DNA from: Chloroflexaceae bacterium UBA1466
GTDB taxonomy: Bacteria; Chloroflexota; Chloroflexia; Chloroflexales; Chloroflexaceae
DNA: 22,639 bases
NCBI GenBank assembly: GCA_002325605.1
Contig: DCSM01000142.1
Location: forward strand, 1 to 22,639
Direction of reading: 5' to 3'
The notes below the pieces were generated by a model. The model had not been told where the DNA came from. It searched no databases and saw nothing but the letters and a program-made list of their open reading frames with translations. Of the stretch, positions 1 through 7,909 are shown piece by piece (the first letter of the stretch is position 1; each line of letters opens with the position of its first letter). Position numbers and translations under genes: made by a program.

Positions 1-325
1 GGTTTCGGCAAGCTCAACCAACCAGCGGTTCCCTGAGCTTGCCGAAGGGAACTTGATAAACGCTGGTTTCGGCAAGCTCAACCAGCGGTTCCCTAAGTGG
101 TAACTGAGCTTGCCTAAGCGTTCCCTGAGCTTGCCGAAGGGAACTTGATAAACGCTGGTTTCGGCAGAGCTTCAACCAGCGGGCGGTTCCCTGAGCATGC
201 CTAAGCGTTCCCTGAGCTTGCCGAAGGGAACTTGATAAACGCTGGTTTCGGCAAGCTCAACCAGCGGTTCCCTAAGTGGTAACTGAGCTTGCCTAAGCGT
301 TCCCTGAGCATGCCTAAGGGCAACA
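1..325. repeat. REP-like palindromic repeat array (4 units)
   Basis: Four imperfect units begin with GGTTTCGGCA at 1, 65, 157 and 244 (spacings 64, 92 and 87 bp). Each combines an inverted pair, TTCGGCAAGCTCA and TGAGCTTGCCGAA, with the palindrome-like TTCCCTGAGCTTGCCGAA followed by GGGAAC, so each unit can fold into a long hairpin. Units 2 and 4 are nearly identical over about 75 bp. The array stops just before the Shine-Dalgarno of the first gene. It resembles dispersed REP-like elements; variable unit length and lack of a spacer/repeat pattern exclude a CRISPR array. The left edge is cut by the window. Confidence 0.85.
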
Positions 326-340
326 TTGAGGAGCTTGCGA

Positions 341-1201
341 ATGTCTGTTCAACCCCTTATTTTGGTCATCAGTGCCGCCGACACAGGGCGCGGGCCGCTA
401 ACCGCCGCCCTTTTACGCCGGTTGCTTGAAAAACGAGGTCTAACTTGGCTGGTAAGTTCGGCGGGGATTGTGGGCCACGACGAAGCTCCCGCGCAGGTGG
501 AAGCCCGCGACGCAGCAAAGACGCTGGGCCTCGATCTTGGCAACCATATTGCCCGTTCCCTCACCGAAGAGTTGGCGGGGGAGGCGGATCTGCTGCTGAC
601 CCCAGAGAGTGGGATTGCGAAGGTCATTAAGCTGCGCCACCCTACGGGAGCGGCCAAGGTCTTCACTTTAGGCGAATTAGCCCAGCGCCACCGCGACATC
701 CCCGACCCCTTTAGGATGCAGCTTGGGGCCTGGGTGATCTATGCGCGGGAAACAGATGCGTTGCTCCAAAAAGGGCTAGAGCTGCTCATCGCCAAGGCAA
801 GTGGCCCGCCCGCAAGAGTACCTCAACTGGACGCTTCGCCCGCCTCGTTCGCGCCCGCAAAGCCTGCGGAAGAGCCTTCCCGCGCTCGCACCAAGCCCCT
901 TGAACGCTCTTCGCGGCTCTTAGCGCTGCTGCGCGAATCGCCTGACTTGGTAGTTTGGGAAAATGCTCGCAGGCAGCTGGAGCTTGAAATCAAAGCTGCC
1001 GCAAAGACCATCGCGCAGCCCACCGACCTTGCCTTGCCCTATTCCAACCTGCTTCTGACCCTGTTAAACCTCTTACCCACGCTTCCTCCCCCAGACCGCC
1101 TGGCCGCGCTCCAGACGGCCATTGAGGGCCTCTTAAAACCCATTGATCAGCAGAGCTTTAGCCAGCTTGCGCTCCTCCTGGCGACCTGGTCTGCCAGGTA
1201 A
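341..1201 (+). CDS. Low-molecular-weight phosphatase-like protein lacking the catalytic Cys
   Basis: A 286-residue protein. Residues 5-150 look like a low-molecular-weight protein tyrosine phosphatase / arsenate reductase fold: an N-terminal strand and P-loop (LVISAADTGRGPL), the SSAG strand near 39-42, and a late PDPF at 121-124 matching the general-acid loop. The family P-loop is CxGNxCRSP. Here the nucleophile position is Ser11 and the second Cys is Gly16, while Arg17 and Pro19 remain, so normal phosphatase chemistry is not expected. Residues 150-286 are Pro/Ala-rich, then helical, with no domain I recognise. The start is ATG 341, with GAGGAG at 328-333 seven bases ahead; an upstream in-frame TTG at 326 lacks a site. 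It could bind phosphorylated ligands or act as a scaffold; that is inference. Confidence 0.75.
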   Translation: MSVQPLILVISAADTGRGPLTAALLRRLLEKRGLTWLVSSAGIVGHDEAPAQVEARDAAKTLGLDLGNHIARSLTEELAGEADLLLTPESGIAKVIKLRHPTGAAKVFTLGELAQRHRDIPDPFRMQLGAWVIYARETDALLQKGLELLIAKASGPPARVPQLDASPASFAPAKPAEEPSRARTKPLERSSRLLALLRESPDLVVWENARRQLELEIKAAAKTIAQPTDLALPYSNLLLTLLNLLPTLPPPDRLAALQTAIEGLLKPIDQQSFSQLALLLATWSAR

Positions 1202-1240
1202 TTCCCCCGTAAACCCTCTCCCAGGTCGTTCTTCATCGTG

Positions 1241-1246
1241 TATAAT
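1241..1246 (+). promoter_or_regulatory. Possible -10 box upstream of the beta-helix gene
   Basis: A perfect TATAAT lies about 150 bases before the next start codon, in the 197-bp gap after the phosphatase-like gene. No convincing -35 hexamer is found 16-18 bases upstream. A small inverted repeat (CTCGCT at 1303-1308, AGCGAG at 1315-1320) lies downstream without a T-tract. Only the -10 supports this call. Confidence 0.35.
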
Positions 1247-1398
1247 ATTGATGCACGGGGCAAGGATGTGGAGTCAGAAAAGTAAGGCTGCCCAAAAATT
1301 AGCTCGCTGCCTGGAGCGAGACTCTTCGTTCTCTGTACCTTTGCATCCCCCTTCTCAGTGCCTCCTTTCTGGCATGGTTCGATTTATGAGACCACCCA

Positions 1399-2871
1399 AT
1401 GAAACGCATTATTATCCGAGAGCCGACCCCCATCCTCCCTTTTGGCGAACCCGCCCGCGATTTGCGGATTCTCAACAAAGCGCTCTGGTTGCATCAGCGC
1501 GACCTCCTCGCTCGCCACTGTAAAGGGGCCAGCGAAGTCGACTCGCTGGCCGAAATCACCCGCTTTTCCCAGGGCGAACTTCTGATTCACAAGGACAATC
1601 TCTTCTTCAATGCCAAACTAATTGACACTTTTGTCAGCCAAGCGCGAGCGACGCAGCAGGCTTGTCAAATCGCATTTGCCAAAGATGATCGAACCATCAC
1701 CGCCCATGCGCTTCGTTTGCAGGACGGGATTCGCTTGGAAGGCGAAGTCTATCTTGCGGACCTCTACTACTATCCATCTGGCGAACGTCAGCCCCCCAAA
1801 CCGCTCGTCATCGCCACCGAAGCCAGTGAAATGGGCTATTATCATATTCCAAGCTACATGGCTAACCAGGGAGACCTGGTCTTTCAAGTCCCTTTAAGAG
1901 CCTTTCTTTCCATTGAAAACTGGGTCCATGTCTTTTTAGCCAATACGCCACTAGGGGTTTTTAATTGGGCCCGCCAAACCGAGGATGTCATGAATCGGGG
2001 CCGCCTGCGTGACTTCCTGCACTGGCAGCAGGCTGATTGGCAGGCTTTGCGCCCCAAAATTGCGCTTTTACTCACGGCCCTGGGCGAAAAACTTAATCCC
2101 TTTGAAGCTAAATGGCGCAATCATTTCTTAGCCTGCAAGAATCTAGTCAAAATCGGCAAAAACTGTTCCATTGACCCCACCGCAATCATTCATGGCCCCA
2201 CGGTCTTGGGCGATAATGTCTATGTTGGCCCTGGCGCAGTGATCACCAATAGCCTGATTGGCAGTAATGTCAACATTATGCAGGGCAGCCAAGTGATGTT
2301 AAGCGTGATTAGTGATCGTTGTTTTCTCCCTTTCAATGCAGGGGTCTTTATGAGTACCTTGATGGAAGATAGTACCGTGGCCCAAAATACCACTTTGCAA
2401 CTTTGTGTCGTGGGCCGCAATAGTTTTCTGGGAGCGAATAATGTTTGTACTGATTTAGACCTTTTTGGCCAACCAATCCAAACTTATCACAAAAGCAAGT
2501 TTGCGGCGGAAGGTGAACTCCAAGATGTTGGCTTACCCGTCCTTGGTTCCGCAATTGGCCACCACTGCAAAATTGGCAGTGGTTTTATTCTGGCTCCAGG
2601 GCGCATGGTCGGCTCCTATACAACGTTGGTTGTCCAGAGTAATGGAGCAAATCTGATTCAAAAATGCGTTAATGTGCCTAACACACCTTCAAAATACAAT
2701 GTCCCTGGCCAGAATGCAGAGTTAGCTGGGCAAACAGATGAGGCTCGCCAGACAATCTATTTTTGGCCGAGGCTTTCCAACCCCGCAGCCACCCCTGAAG
2801 CAAGTGTAAAAGCAGCGCCTTTCCCAACCGAAGCCAGAGAAATAGACCGCGCCTGCAACACTGATCTCTGA
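1399..2871 (+). CDS. Left-handed beta-helix (GlmU/GlgC-like) protein
   Basis: A 490-residue soluble protein. Residues 251-410 show hexapeptide-type periodicity (IGKNCSIDPTAII, VLGDNVYVGPGAVI, SLIGSNVNI, then IGHHCKIGSGFILAPG), the mark of a left-handed parallel beta-helix as in the C-terminal domains of GlmU and sugar nucleotidyltransferases. The N-terminal 240 residues start like a nucleotidyltransferase partner domain (ILPFGEPARDLRILNKALWL) but lack the GxGTRLxPLT pyrophosphorylase loop, so sugar-nucleotide synthesis is doubtful. Acyltransferase activity is possible; no catalytic His can be assigned with certainty. The start ATG has only a weak GAG 9 bases ahead. The last 60 residues are Pro/Ala-rich and probably disordered. 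The gene stands alone between two gaps. Confidence 0.75.
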   Translation: MKRIIIREPTPILPFGEPARDLRILNKALWLHQRDLLARHCKGASEVDSLAEITRFSQGELLIHKDNLFFNAKLIDTFVSQARATQQACQIAFAKDDRTITAHALRLQDGIRLEGEVYLADLYYYPSGERQPPKPLVIATEASEMGYYHIPSYMANQGDLVFQVPLRAFLSIENWVHVFLANTPLGVFNWARQTEDVMNRGRLRDFLHWQQADWQALRPKIALLLTALGEKLNPFEAKWRNHFLACKNLVKIGKNCSIDPTAIIHGPTVLGDNVYVGPGAVITNSLIGSNVNIMQGSQVMLSVISDRCFLPFNAGVFMSTLMEDSTVAQNTTLQLCVVGRNSFLGANNVCTDLDLFGQPIQTYHKSKFAAEGELQDVGLPVLGSAIGHHCKIGSGFILAPGRMVGSYTTLVVQSNGANLIQKCVNVPNTPSKYNVPGQNAELAGQTDEARQTIYFWPRLSNPAATPEASVKAAPFPTEAREIDRACNTDL

Positions 2872-2881
2872 TTTACCTAAA

Positions 2882-2903
2882 GTTTCCCTGAATGAAGGGA
2901 AAC
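2882..2903 (+). terminator. Hairpin after the beta-helix gene
   Basis: GTTTCCCT (2882-2889) pairs perfectly with AGGGAAAC (2896-2903) around a 6-base loop, ten bases after the stop codon. No strong T-tract follows, so it may be a weak terminator, an mRNA 3' stabiliser, or a remnant of the REP-like repeat, whose outer arms (TTCCCTGA, GAAGGGAA) look similar. Confidence 0.45.
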
Positions 2904-2944
2904 AACGCTCTGTTATTTCGTAAACAATGCTAGGAGGCCCCTCT

Positions 2945-3892
2945 ATGGGCAAAGATAAAATTCTCGTCGTTGAAGATGCTCCCGACATTCTGGGGCTTCT
3001 CAGGATTTATTTCACCTCGCAAGGCTATGAAGTTCTCACGGCTATGCGGGGCCAAGCAGCTCTCGATATTTGCCGCGAAACGCTGCCTAATCTAGCGCTG
3101 TTGGATGTCGGCTTGCCCGACATGGCGGGCTTTGAGGTTGGGAAAATTCTGCGGGCCAGCCCCCGCACCCGCCATATTCCCATTGTTTTCCTCACCGCTT
3201 ATGGTGAACGCCAAGATCGCCTCAAGGGTTTAGGCGAAGTTCAAGCCCAATATTATATTGTTAAGCCCTTTGACATCGAGGAAGTTCATACGATTGTCCG
3301 TAATCTGCTCGAAGAAGCTCGTCGTAAAAATCAATCTCACCCCATAACTAATTTACCAACTGCCGAAACCCTGAATGATCAATTGCGGATGTTGCTTTCA
3401 ACTACGGGCTGGGCCCTGGCCCTGGTGCATATCAATGGCTTTGAGGCTTTTACCCAATCTTATGGGGCCATCGTGGGCGAAGATGTCCTAAAGTTTACCG
3501 CTTTGCTCTTGAGTGAAATTGATAATGAATTGGGGGCCGCAACTGATTTCGTGGGGCAAATGGTCGTGGGCGCTGATTTCATTCTCACTTCGTCGCCCGA
3601 AAAGACTAAGGCGATCTGTGAAAAGTTGATTACGCGGTTTGACAACGAAGTTGGCCTGCATTACAACTATAAACATCGCAAACAAGGCTATCTTGAAGTC
3701 CCTGATGATCGAGGGGTTCTGCGCCAAACCACGTTAATGTCGCTTTCAATTGGGGTGTTGACCAGCCAGGATGGCCCATTCTACGATATTCGGGAACTGA
3801 GCGAAGCCGCCGAAGAAGCACGCCGCAGTGCTGCTTTGCCGCCCAGCGAGCCAACCCGCCGAAGTATCATTCAATACGGGCGTAGTCGTTAA
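2945..3892 (+). CDS. Response regulator with degenerate GGDEF domain
   Basis: A 315-residue protein. Residues 5-122 form a receiver domain with the acidic pair Glu10-Asp11, phospho-acceptor Asp54 (LLDVGLPDM), Thr84 and Lys107 (VKPFD), so it should accept phosphate. Residues 132-305 resemble a GGDEF domain (HPITNLPTAETLND for the usual DPLTGLPNR; a late SLSIGV strand). The signature is VGADF at 208-212, losing the first Gly and both acidic positions of GGDEF, so diguanylate cyclase activity is unlikely. The domain may instead bind nucleotide or act in protein contact. ATG 2945 is chosen because AGGAGG (2932-2937) sits seven bases ahead; ATG 2927 has no site. The histidine kinase 350 bp downstream is a plausible partner, though not co-transcribed if the intervening hairpin terminates. 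Confidence 0.85.
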   Translation: MGKDKILVVEDAPDILGLLRIYFTSQGYEVLTAMRGQAALDICRETLPNLALLDVGLPDMAGFEVGKILRASPRTRHIPIVFLTAYGERQDRLKGLGEVQAQYYIVKPFDIEEVHTIVRNLLEEARRKNQSHPITNLPTAETLNDQLRMLLSTTGWALALVHINGFEAFTQSYGAIVGEDVLKFTALLLSEIDNELGAATDFVGQMVVGADFILTSSPEKTKAICEKLITRFDNEVGLHYNYKHRKQGYLEVPDDRGVLRQTTLMSLSIGVLTSQDGPFYDIRELSEAAEEARRSAALPPSEPTRRSIIQYGRSR

Positions 3893-3916
3893 ACCCGCAA
3901 AAAAGGCTTTCATTTA

Positions 3917-3951
3917 GGGCAGGCCCGAAGAACAAAGCTTCGGGCCTGCTC
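3917..3951 (+). terminator. Strong hairpin after the response regulator
   Basis: GGGCAGGCCCGAAG (3917-3930) pairs with CTTCGGGCCTGCTC (3938-3951) over 14 positions including one G-T pair, with a 7-base loop. It lies 25 bases after the stop. The following run (TAACCTTCTTT) is only moderately T-rich, so termination is likely but not certain. Confidence 0.65.
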
Positions 3952-4239
3952 TAACCTTCTTTGGCACAGAAAAAGAACTGCTCAATTTCTAGGTTTTATT
4001 TTATCAGCAAATCTTCAGATCAATAACAGAATCGCATGGCTCAACTCTTTTAGCGTGTCATTCTCGCCCTTTTTCTTATTTTTATCTCAAAATCTACAGC
4101 TACTGGTATCAGATTAGAAAGTAATCTAGTATGGCTAAAACTTCTAAGGGCTAAGTTTGGTAAGAACTAAGCGGTTTAGCCGTTCATTTGTTACTACAAA
4201 AAGTTTTTCCTTACTTATTTGGCGAGGAGCCTAAAATTT
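3952..4239 (+). promoter_or_regulatory. AT-rich upstream region of the histidine kinase gene
   Basis: This stretch has no gene. It is markedly AT-rich and contains a dyad, AGATTA (4111-4116) and TAATCT (4122-4127) around GAAAG, that could be an operator or part of a promoter. I see no convincing -35/-10 pair. AGGAG at 4225-4229 serves the ATG at 4240. Confidence 0.35.
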
Positions 4240-6387
4240 ATGACCGTAACAATTGCTTCTACCCAAACCCAACAGCATGCGGAACTATTAAGCCAACTTA
4301 TTCTGTTACGCAAGCACGACTCGCTGGCGTTAGATAATCTGACGTTTTTGCGGCAAGTTGTTACAACCTTGCAAGGTTTTTGTGACCATGTTTGGGGCAT
4401 GCTTGTGGTCTGCGATCACGGCTTTTTGAATCACGCCAGTTGGGGGCTGTCAAGCGAACGCGAAAAGCAACTTCTGCGCGGAATCAAGGAAGGCCCAGGC
4501 AGCAAAACTGGGTTGCCTTTCGTGTCGTTTACGCTCTCTGTAGCCCAAGAAGTCAAAGGCTATCTACTTCTTGCGCCCCTAAAAAAACCCGAAACGCTTT
4601 TAACGCCAGATTTTGTGCCTTCGTTGACAGTGCTATTAGAAATGCTCCTTCAGGAACAATTTTGTCATCAAGCCCACCGCCTGGCCCACGAAGAAGTCAA
4701 CGCCCAACTCCGCCAAGAAAAAGAGCGCCTTGAAACCGTCCACGCGATTACGCTTGAATTGACGGCCACTTTGAACCTGGACGACATCCTCCGCCGAGCG
4801 CTGGAGTTGATTTCAATCAATTTAGGGGTAAAGCGCGGTTCAATTATGCTCCGCGATCTCGCGTCGCGGACTCTAGCTTGTCGAGCGATTTTGGTTGAAA
4901 AAGGCAAAGCTCAAATTGACAATATTCCGCTGCGCTTCAGCAATGGCGATGGGCTGGCCAATTGGGTTGCGCGCCACCAGGAAGCGGTACGAATTGCCGA
5001 TGTGCGCCAAGATCGGCGCTGGGTAATCGAGCCAGGGCGGGCTGACGATGTCCGTTCGGTGGTGGTTGTTCCAATTATGACCAGTGATACTTTTCTGGGA
5101 GTCTTAAACCTCTCTAGCCCTAAAATCAATTATTTCAGCGATGCCCAAACGCGGCTGCTCAAAACGATTGCCAATGAAGTTGCAATTGCCCTGAACAACG
5201 CGCAACTCTATAATTACATCAATGAGATGGCCTGGCGGCAAGGCGAACTTCTGGAGCAGCAACGCGAGGAAACGAGTAAAAATAGCGCTATTCTCCAGAG
5301 TTTGGGCGAAGGAGTAATTGTTCTTGATCCAGCCCAGTGCATTGCGCTTTTCAACCCCGCCGCCGAGCGGATGTTGAGCATCGTGGGCCGCGAAGTTTTA
5401 CAAAAACCTTTGGTGGCTCTCGCTTCGCAGGGCCAGACCGAAAAAGAGCGGGAACGCTTCTGGTTGTTCTACAGTGGTTTGCAAACAGGGCTGCAAGAGG
5501 CCAGAAAGCAGCAAGGCATCTATAGTTTAGCGCTTGATTTACCTAATCCAACGCAAACGTTGGCCATTCATCTTTCGCAAGTTATCGGGCACGATGGGCA
5601 AAATTATGGTGATGTTGCCGTGCTGCGCGACATTACCCGCGAAATTCAGGCTGACCGAGCCAAACGGGATTTTATCTCCCACGTTTCCCACGAACTCCGC
5701 ACGCCCCTTACCGCCGTTAGGGGTTACATAGATTTGCTCCTGATGGGCGCAGCAGGAGAACTTAGCGACCAGCAAACTAACTTTTTACAAGTTGCTAAAA
5801 CTAATACTTCGCGTTTAATGGATTTAATCAATGATATTTTAGACATTTCGCGCATTGAATCGGGCAAAATCACGCTGAATATCACGCAAGTCAATTTGAC
5901 CAAGGCGATAAACGATAGTGTTCAATCTCTCCGCTTAGAAATTGAACGAAAGAATCTTAACTTAGAGCTTGAAATCGCCGAAGCGATCCCGCCCCTTGAA
6001 GCTGACGAAAAACGCCTGAATCAAGTTATGTTGAATATCTTATCCAATGCGGTTAAGTATTCTTATCCCCAAGGCCACATTACAATTCGCGCTTTCTGCA
6101 ATGCTGATCAGAAAATCCAGGTCGAAGTAGCTGATACAGGGGTTGGAATCGCGCCAGAGCAAATTGAAAAGCTCTTTTTACCCTTTTATCGGGCTGAAAA
6201 CCCGCTTAAAGAAGTGGTTGGTGGAACAGGCCTAGGGCTTACGATTGTTAAATCGCTCGTTGAGCAGCACGAAGGCGAATTGTGGGTGACAAGTGAAGTG
6301 GGGCACGGAAGTACTTTTCACTTTACGCTGCCCTTTCACCAACCTAAGCCTGGCAAGCGAATCGAAGTTAAAGGCCTCCGCCTCTAA
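4240..6387 (+). CDS. Cytosolic GAF-PAS sensor histidine kinase
   Basis: A 715-residue protein without a signal peptide or membrane segment. Order: an uncharacterised, possibly GAF-like N-terminal region (about 1-145), a coiled-coil linker (150-170), a GAF domain (about 170-325), a PAS domain (about 348-470, GEGVIVLDPAQCIALFNPAAERML), HisKA with phospho-acceptor His484 (SHELRTPL), and HATPase_c with N-box Asn603, G1 DTGVGI (632-637) and G2 GGTGLGLTIV (661-670). All kinase motifs are intact, so it should autophosphorylate and pass phosphate to a receiver domain; the response regulator upstream is the nearest candidate. The signal sensed is unknown. ATG 4240 is chosen over a TTG at 4219, with AGGAG ten bases ahead. 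Confidence 0.93.
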   Translation: MTVTIASTQTQQHAELLSQLILLRKHDSLALDNLTFLRQVVTTLQGFCDHVWGMLVVCDHGFLNHASWGLSSEREKQLLRGIKEGPGSKTGLPFVSFTLSVAQEVKGYLLLAPLKKPETLLTPDFVPSLTVLLEMLLQEQFCHQAHRLAHEEVNAQLRQEKERLETVHAITLELTATLNLDDILRRALELISINLGVKRGSIMLRDLASRTLACRAILVEKGKAQIDNIPLRFSNGDGLANWVARHQEAVRIADVRQDRRWVIEPGRADDVRSVVVVPIMTSDTFLGVLNLSSPKINYFSDAQTRLLKTIANEVAIALNNAQLYNYINEMAWRQGELLEQQREETSKNSAILQSLGEGVIVLDPAQCIALFNPAAERMLSIVGREVLQKPLVALASQGQTEKERERFWLFYSGLQTGLQEARKQQGIYSLALDLPNPTQTLAIHLSQVIGHDGQNYGDVAVLRDITREIQADRAKRDFISHVSHELRTPLTAVRGYIDLLLMGAAGELSDQQTNFLQVAKTNTSRLMDLINDILDISRIESGKITLNITQVNLTKAINDSVQSLRLEIERKNLNLELEIAEAIPPLEADEKRLNQVMLNILSNAVKYSYPQGHITIRAFCNADQKIQVEVADTGVGIAPEQIEKLFLPFYRAENPLKEVVGGTGLGLTIVKSLVEQHEGELWVTSEVGHGSTFHFTLPFHQPKPGKRIEVKGLRL

Positions 6388-6754
6388 ATTGCTCAAAGGA
6401 AAGAAAAAAGGTCGTGCCAAAGTCAGTAATGGCTAAAACCAGCGGCTTCCAGTTGCCAAAAAGCCCCCCAAATTACATTAACATTACAGAACTACCCAAT
6501 TTCTTTTAATTACTTTTCTCAGCAGCTAACAATTAAGAGAATGCAATGCGAAGCCAAATAAGTTCTTTGTTCTTTGTAAGATAGCTAAGGATTATTTCAT
6601 TACTCTTTCATTTAGCTTTCATTTTTGGTCAAGAATGCTAAGATATGCTTATCCCCTATCCCAAATTCAGATTAACTCTGCGTTTATTCGACTGTCTATA
6701 ACTTTTTCTACGCTCTTGCTAGTATTGATGTGCATAATAAACGCGGAAGACAGT
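6388..6754. other. Intergenic region, no gene seen
   Basis: This AT-rich gap has no coding sequence I can support. An in-frame ATG at 6635 would give the hydrolase gene a 40-residue hydrophobic N-terminal extension, but it lacks a ribosome binding site. A weak promoter-like pair (TTGTTC and GATTAT about 17 bases apart, near 6568-6596) is visible. No terminator follows the histidine kinase gene. Confidence 0.4.
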
Positions 6755-7591
6755 ATGAGTGCAATTTACCTCAACGACTGCTTAGGTCATTATGAAGTTT
6801 TAGGGCGCGGCCAGCCCGTTATTTTCCTCCATAGCTGGCTCGGCTCCTGGCGCTACTGGGTGCAAGTAATGGACGAAGTGGCCGCCCAAGGCTATCGGGC
6901 CTACGCTCTTGATTTCTGGGGCTTTGGGGAGTCTGAACGGCGTGGGCCTTTCACGCTGGAAGCCTATGCCAAGATGGTGCTTGAATTTATGGATAAAATG
7001 GGCCTCCAAAAAGTGCATCTGGTGGGGCACGGGCTGGGTGGGATGGTTGCGCTTCTTGCCGCAAAAGAGCAGCCAGAGCGTTTCTTGCGCCTGATGGTCG
7101 TTTCTACGCCGCTGGAAGGCTCCAGCCTCAAAGAAGCTATGAAGCCTGATGCTCTTGCCCGGCTTTTAGGCCGCAAAAATTTGAGCGCAACTTGGGCACG
7201 GCTGGTCCGCCAAATTCCTTTGAACGATACGACAGTTCGTGCTGAACTCTATGAGGATACAGATAATTTAGATGATCAAGTCATTCAAGAGATTCAAACC
7301 TCAATGTTAGCTATGGATTTCAAACCAATCCTTGCGGCGCTCAAGCGAACTCATTTATTAGCAGTTTATGGCGAAAAAGACAGCCTTATTCCTTGTGACC
7401 AAGCGCGAATTATAGCTCGTGAACCCAACAATTGTCATCAAAGCTTGATTTTGCCGCGCTTAAATCACTTTCCTTTTTTGGAAGCAACCAATACTTTCAG
7501 TCGCCTCCTGCTTGATTTCTTGGCCAGCGAAGGGCCTGTGGAAGTGAAGGTGCAATGGCGAAGGCGGGTTTTACAGCGCGATTATCTCTAA
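6755..7591 (+). CDS. Alpha/beta-hydrolase fold protein without nucleophile Ser
   Basis: A 278-residue protein with the layout of the alpha/beta-hydrolase superfamily: VIFLHSWLGSWRYW (oxyanion region, 22-35), ALDFWGFGES (51-60), the nucleophile elbow VGHGLGGMVAL (90-100), an acid-loop YGEKDSLIP (205-213, Asp209) and a C-terminal LNHFPFLEA with His238. The elbow should be GxSxG; here residue 93 is Gly, so Asp and His remain but the nucleophile is gone. It may be a non-hydrolytic member or use another chemistry. ATG 6755 is preferred, with GGAAG five bases upstream. A start at 6635 would add a hydrophobic stretch (LSITFSTLLLVLM) that could act as a signal anchor, so export cannot be excluded. 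A terminator follows directly. Confidence 0.85.
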   Translation: MSAIYLNDCLGHYEVLGRGQPVIFLHSWLGSWRYWVQVMDEVAAQGYRAYALDFWGFGESERRGPFTLEAYAKMVLEFMDKMGLQKVHLVGHGLGGMVALLAAKEQPERFLRLMVVSTPLEGSSLKEAMKPDALARLLGRKNLSATWARLVRQIPLNDTTVRAELYEDTDNLDDQVIQEIQTSMLAMDFKPILAALKRTHLLAVYGEKDSLIPCDQARIIAREPNNCHQSLILPRLNHFPFLEATNTFSRLLLDFLASEGPVEVKVQWRRRVLQRDYL

Positions 7592-7603
7592 ATTGAGCTA
7601 CTT

Positions 7604-7636
7604 GCGGCCTTCTCGTCGAGGCCGCTTTTTTCTTTT
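7604..7636 (+). terminator. Intrinsic terminator after the hydrolase-like gene
   Basis: GCGGCCT (7604-7610) pairs with AGGCCGC (7619-7625) around an 8-base loop, followed by TTTTTTCTTTT. It lies 12 bases after the stop codon and is a textbook Rho-independent terminator. Confidence 0.92.
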
Positions 7637-7646
7637 GACCCCAAAC

Positions 7647-7674
7647 TTCAAAAAACCTTTGGTAATCCTATAAT
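7647..7674 (+). promoter_or_regulatory. Candidate sigma-70 promoter for the ARPP-1 gene
   Basis: TTCAAA (7647-7652), a 16-base spacer and a perfect TATAAT (7669-7674) lie just after the terminator and about 235 bases before the next start codon. The -10 box falls inside the first copy of the 168-bp repeat. In the second copy the same position reads TGTAGT, so the promoter is not preserved there. Confidence 0.45.
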
Positions 7675-7823
7675 AGTAGTCTCTTTTGGGGCTTTTTGGC
7701 AACAGGAATCCAATGGCTTTAGCCATTGGCCCCAAAGGCTATGCTTCAACAAGTTCAGCAACCGCCTTTGGCCTCCTGGAATCCTGGAAGTTAAGCTTCA
7801 CCCCTCCTGCCTTTGGCCCTACC
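7656..7823 (+). repeat. 168-bp direct repeat, copy 1
   Basis: This non-coding element shares about 85-90 percent identity by eye with 8910-9077, in the same orientation. It contains the palindrome CCAATGGCTTTAGCCATTGG (7710-7729). Open frames through both copies give similar peptides (GYASTSSATAFGLL), but a one-base difference shifts the frame upstream and no ribosome binding site is present, so I treat it as a repeat. A related palindromic core recurs at 21282-21341. Confidence 0.88.
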
Positions 7824-7909
7824 AAACCTTTTTTTGCATCCAAAGAAATTAAATCAACGTCTCAATTGCAGCGTTTCCGCTCTGAAAGCCAAGAAAGTAG
7901 CAGGTTAAG

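Noticed and set aside
1..325. CRISPR array
   Set aside because: Units vary in length (64, 92, 87), there are no constant repeats separated by unique spacers, and no cas genes are near.
326..340. TTG start for the phosphatase-like gene
   Set aside because: GAGGAG overlaps these codons and is correctly spaced for ATG 341.
2927..2944. ATG 2927 as start of the response regulator
   Set aside because: AGGAGG lies downstream of it and is placed for ATG 2945.
6635..6754. N-terminal extension of the alpha/beta-hydrolase as a lipoprotein signal
   Set aside because: No lipobox of the L-A/S-G-C type and no ribosome binding site; kept only as an alternative in the gene entry.
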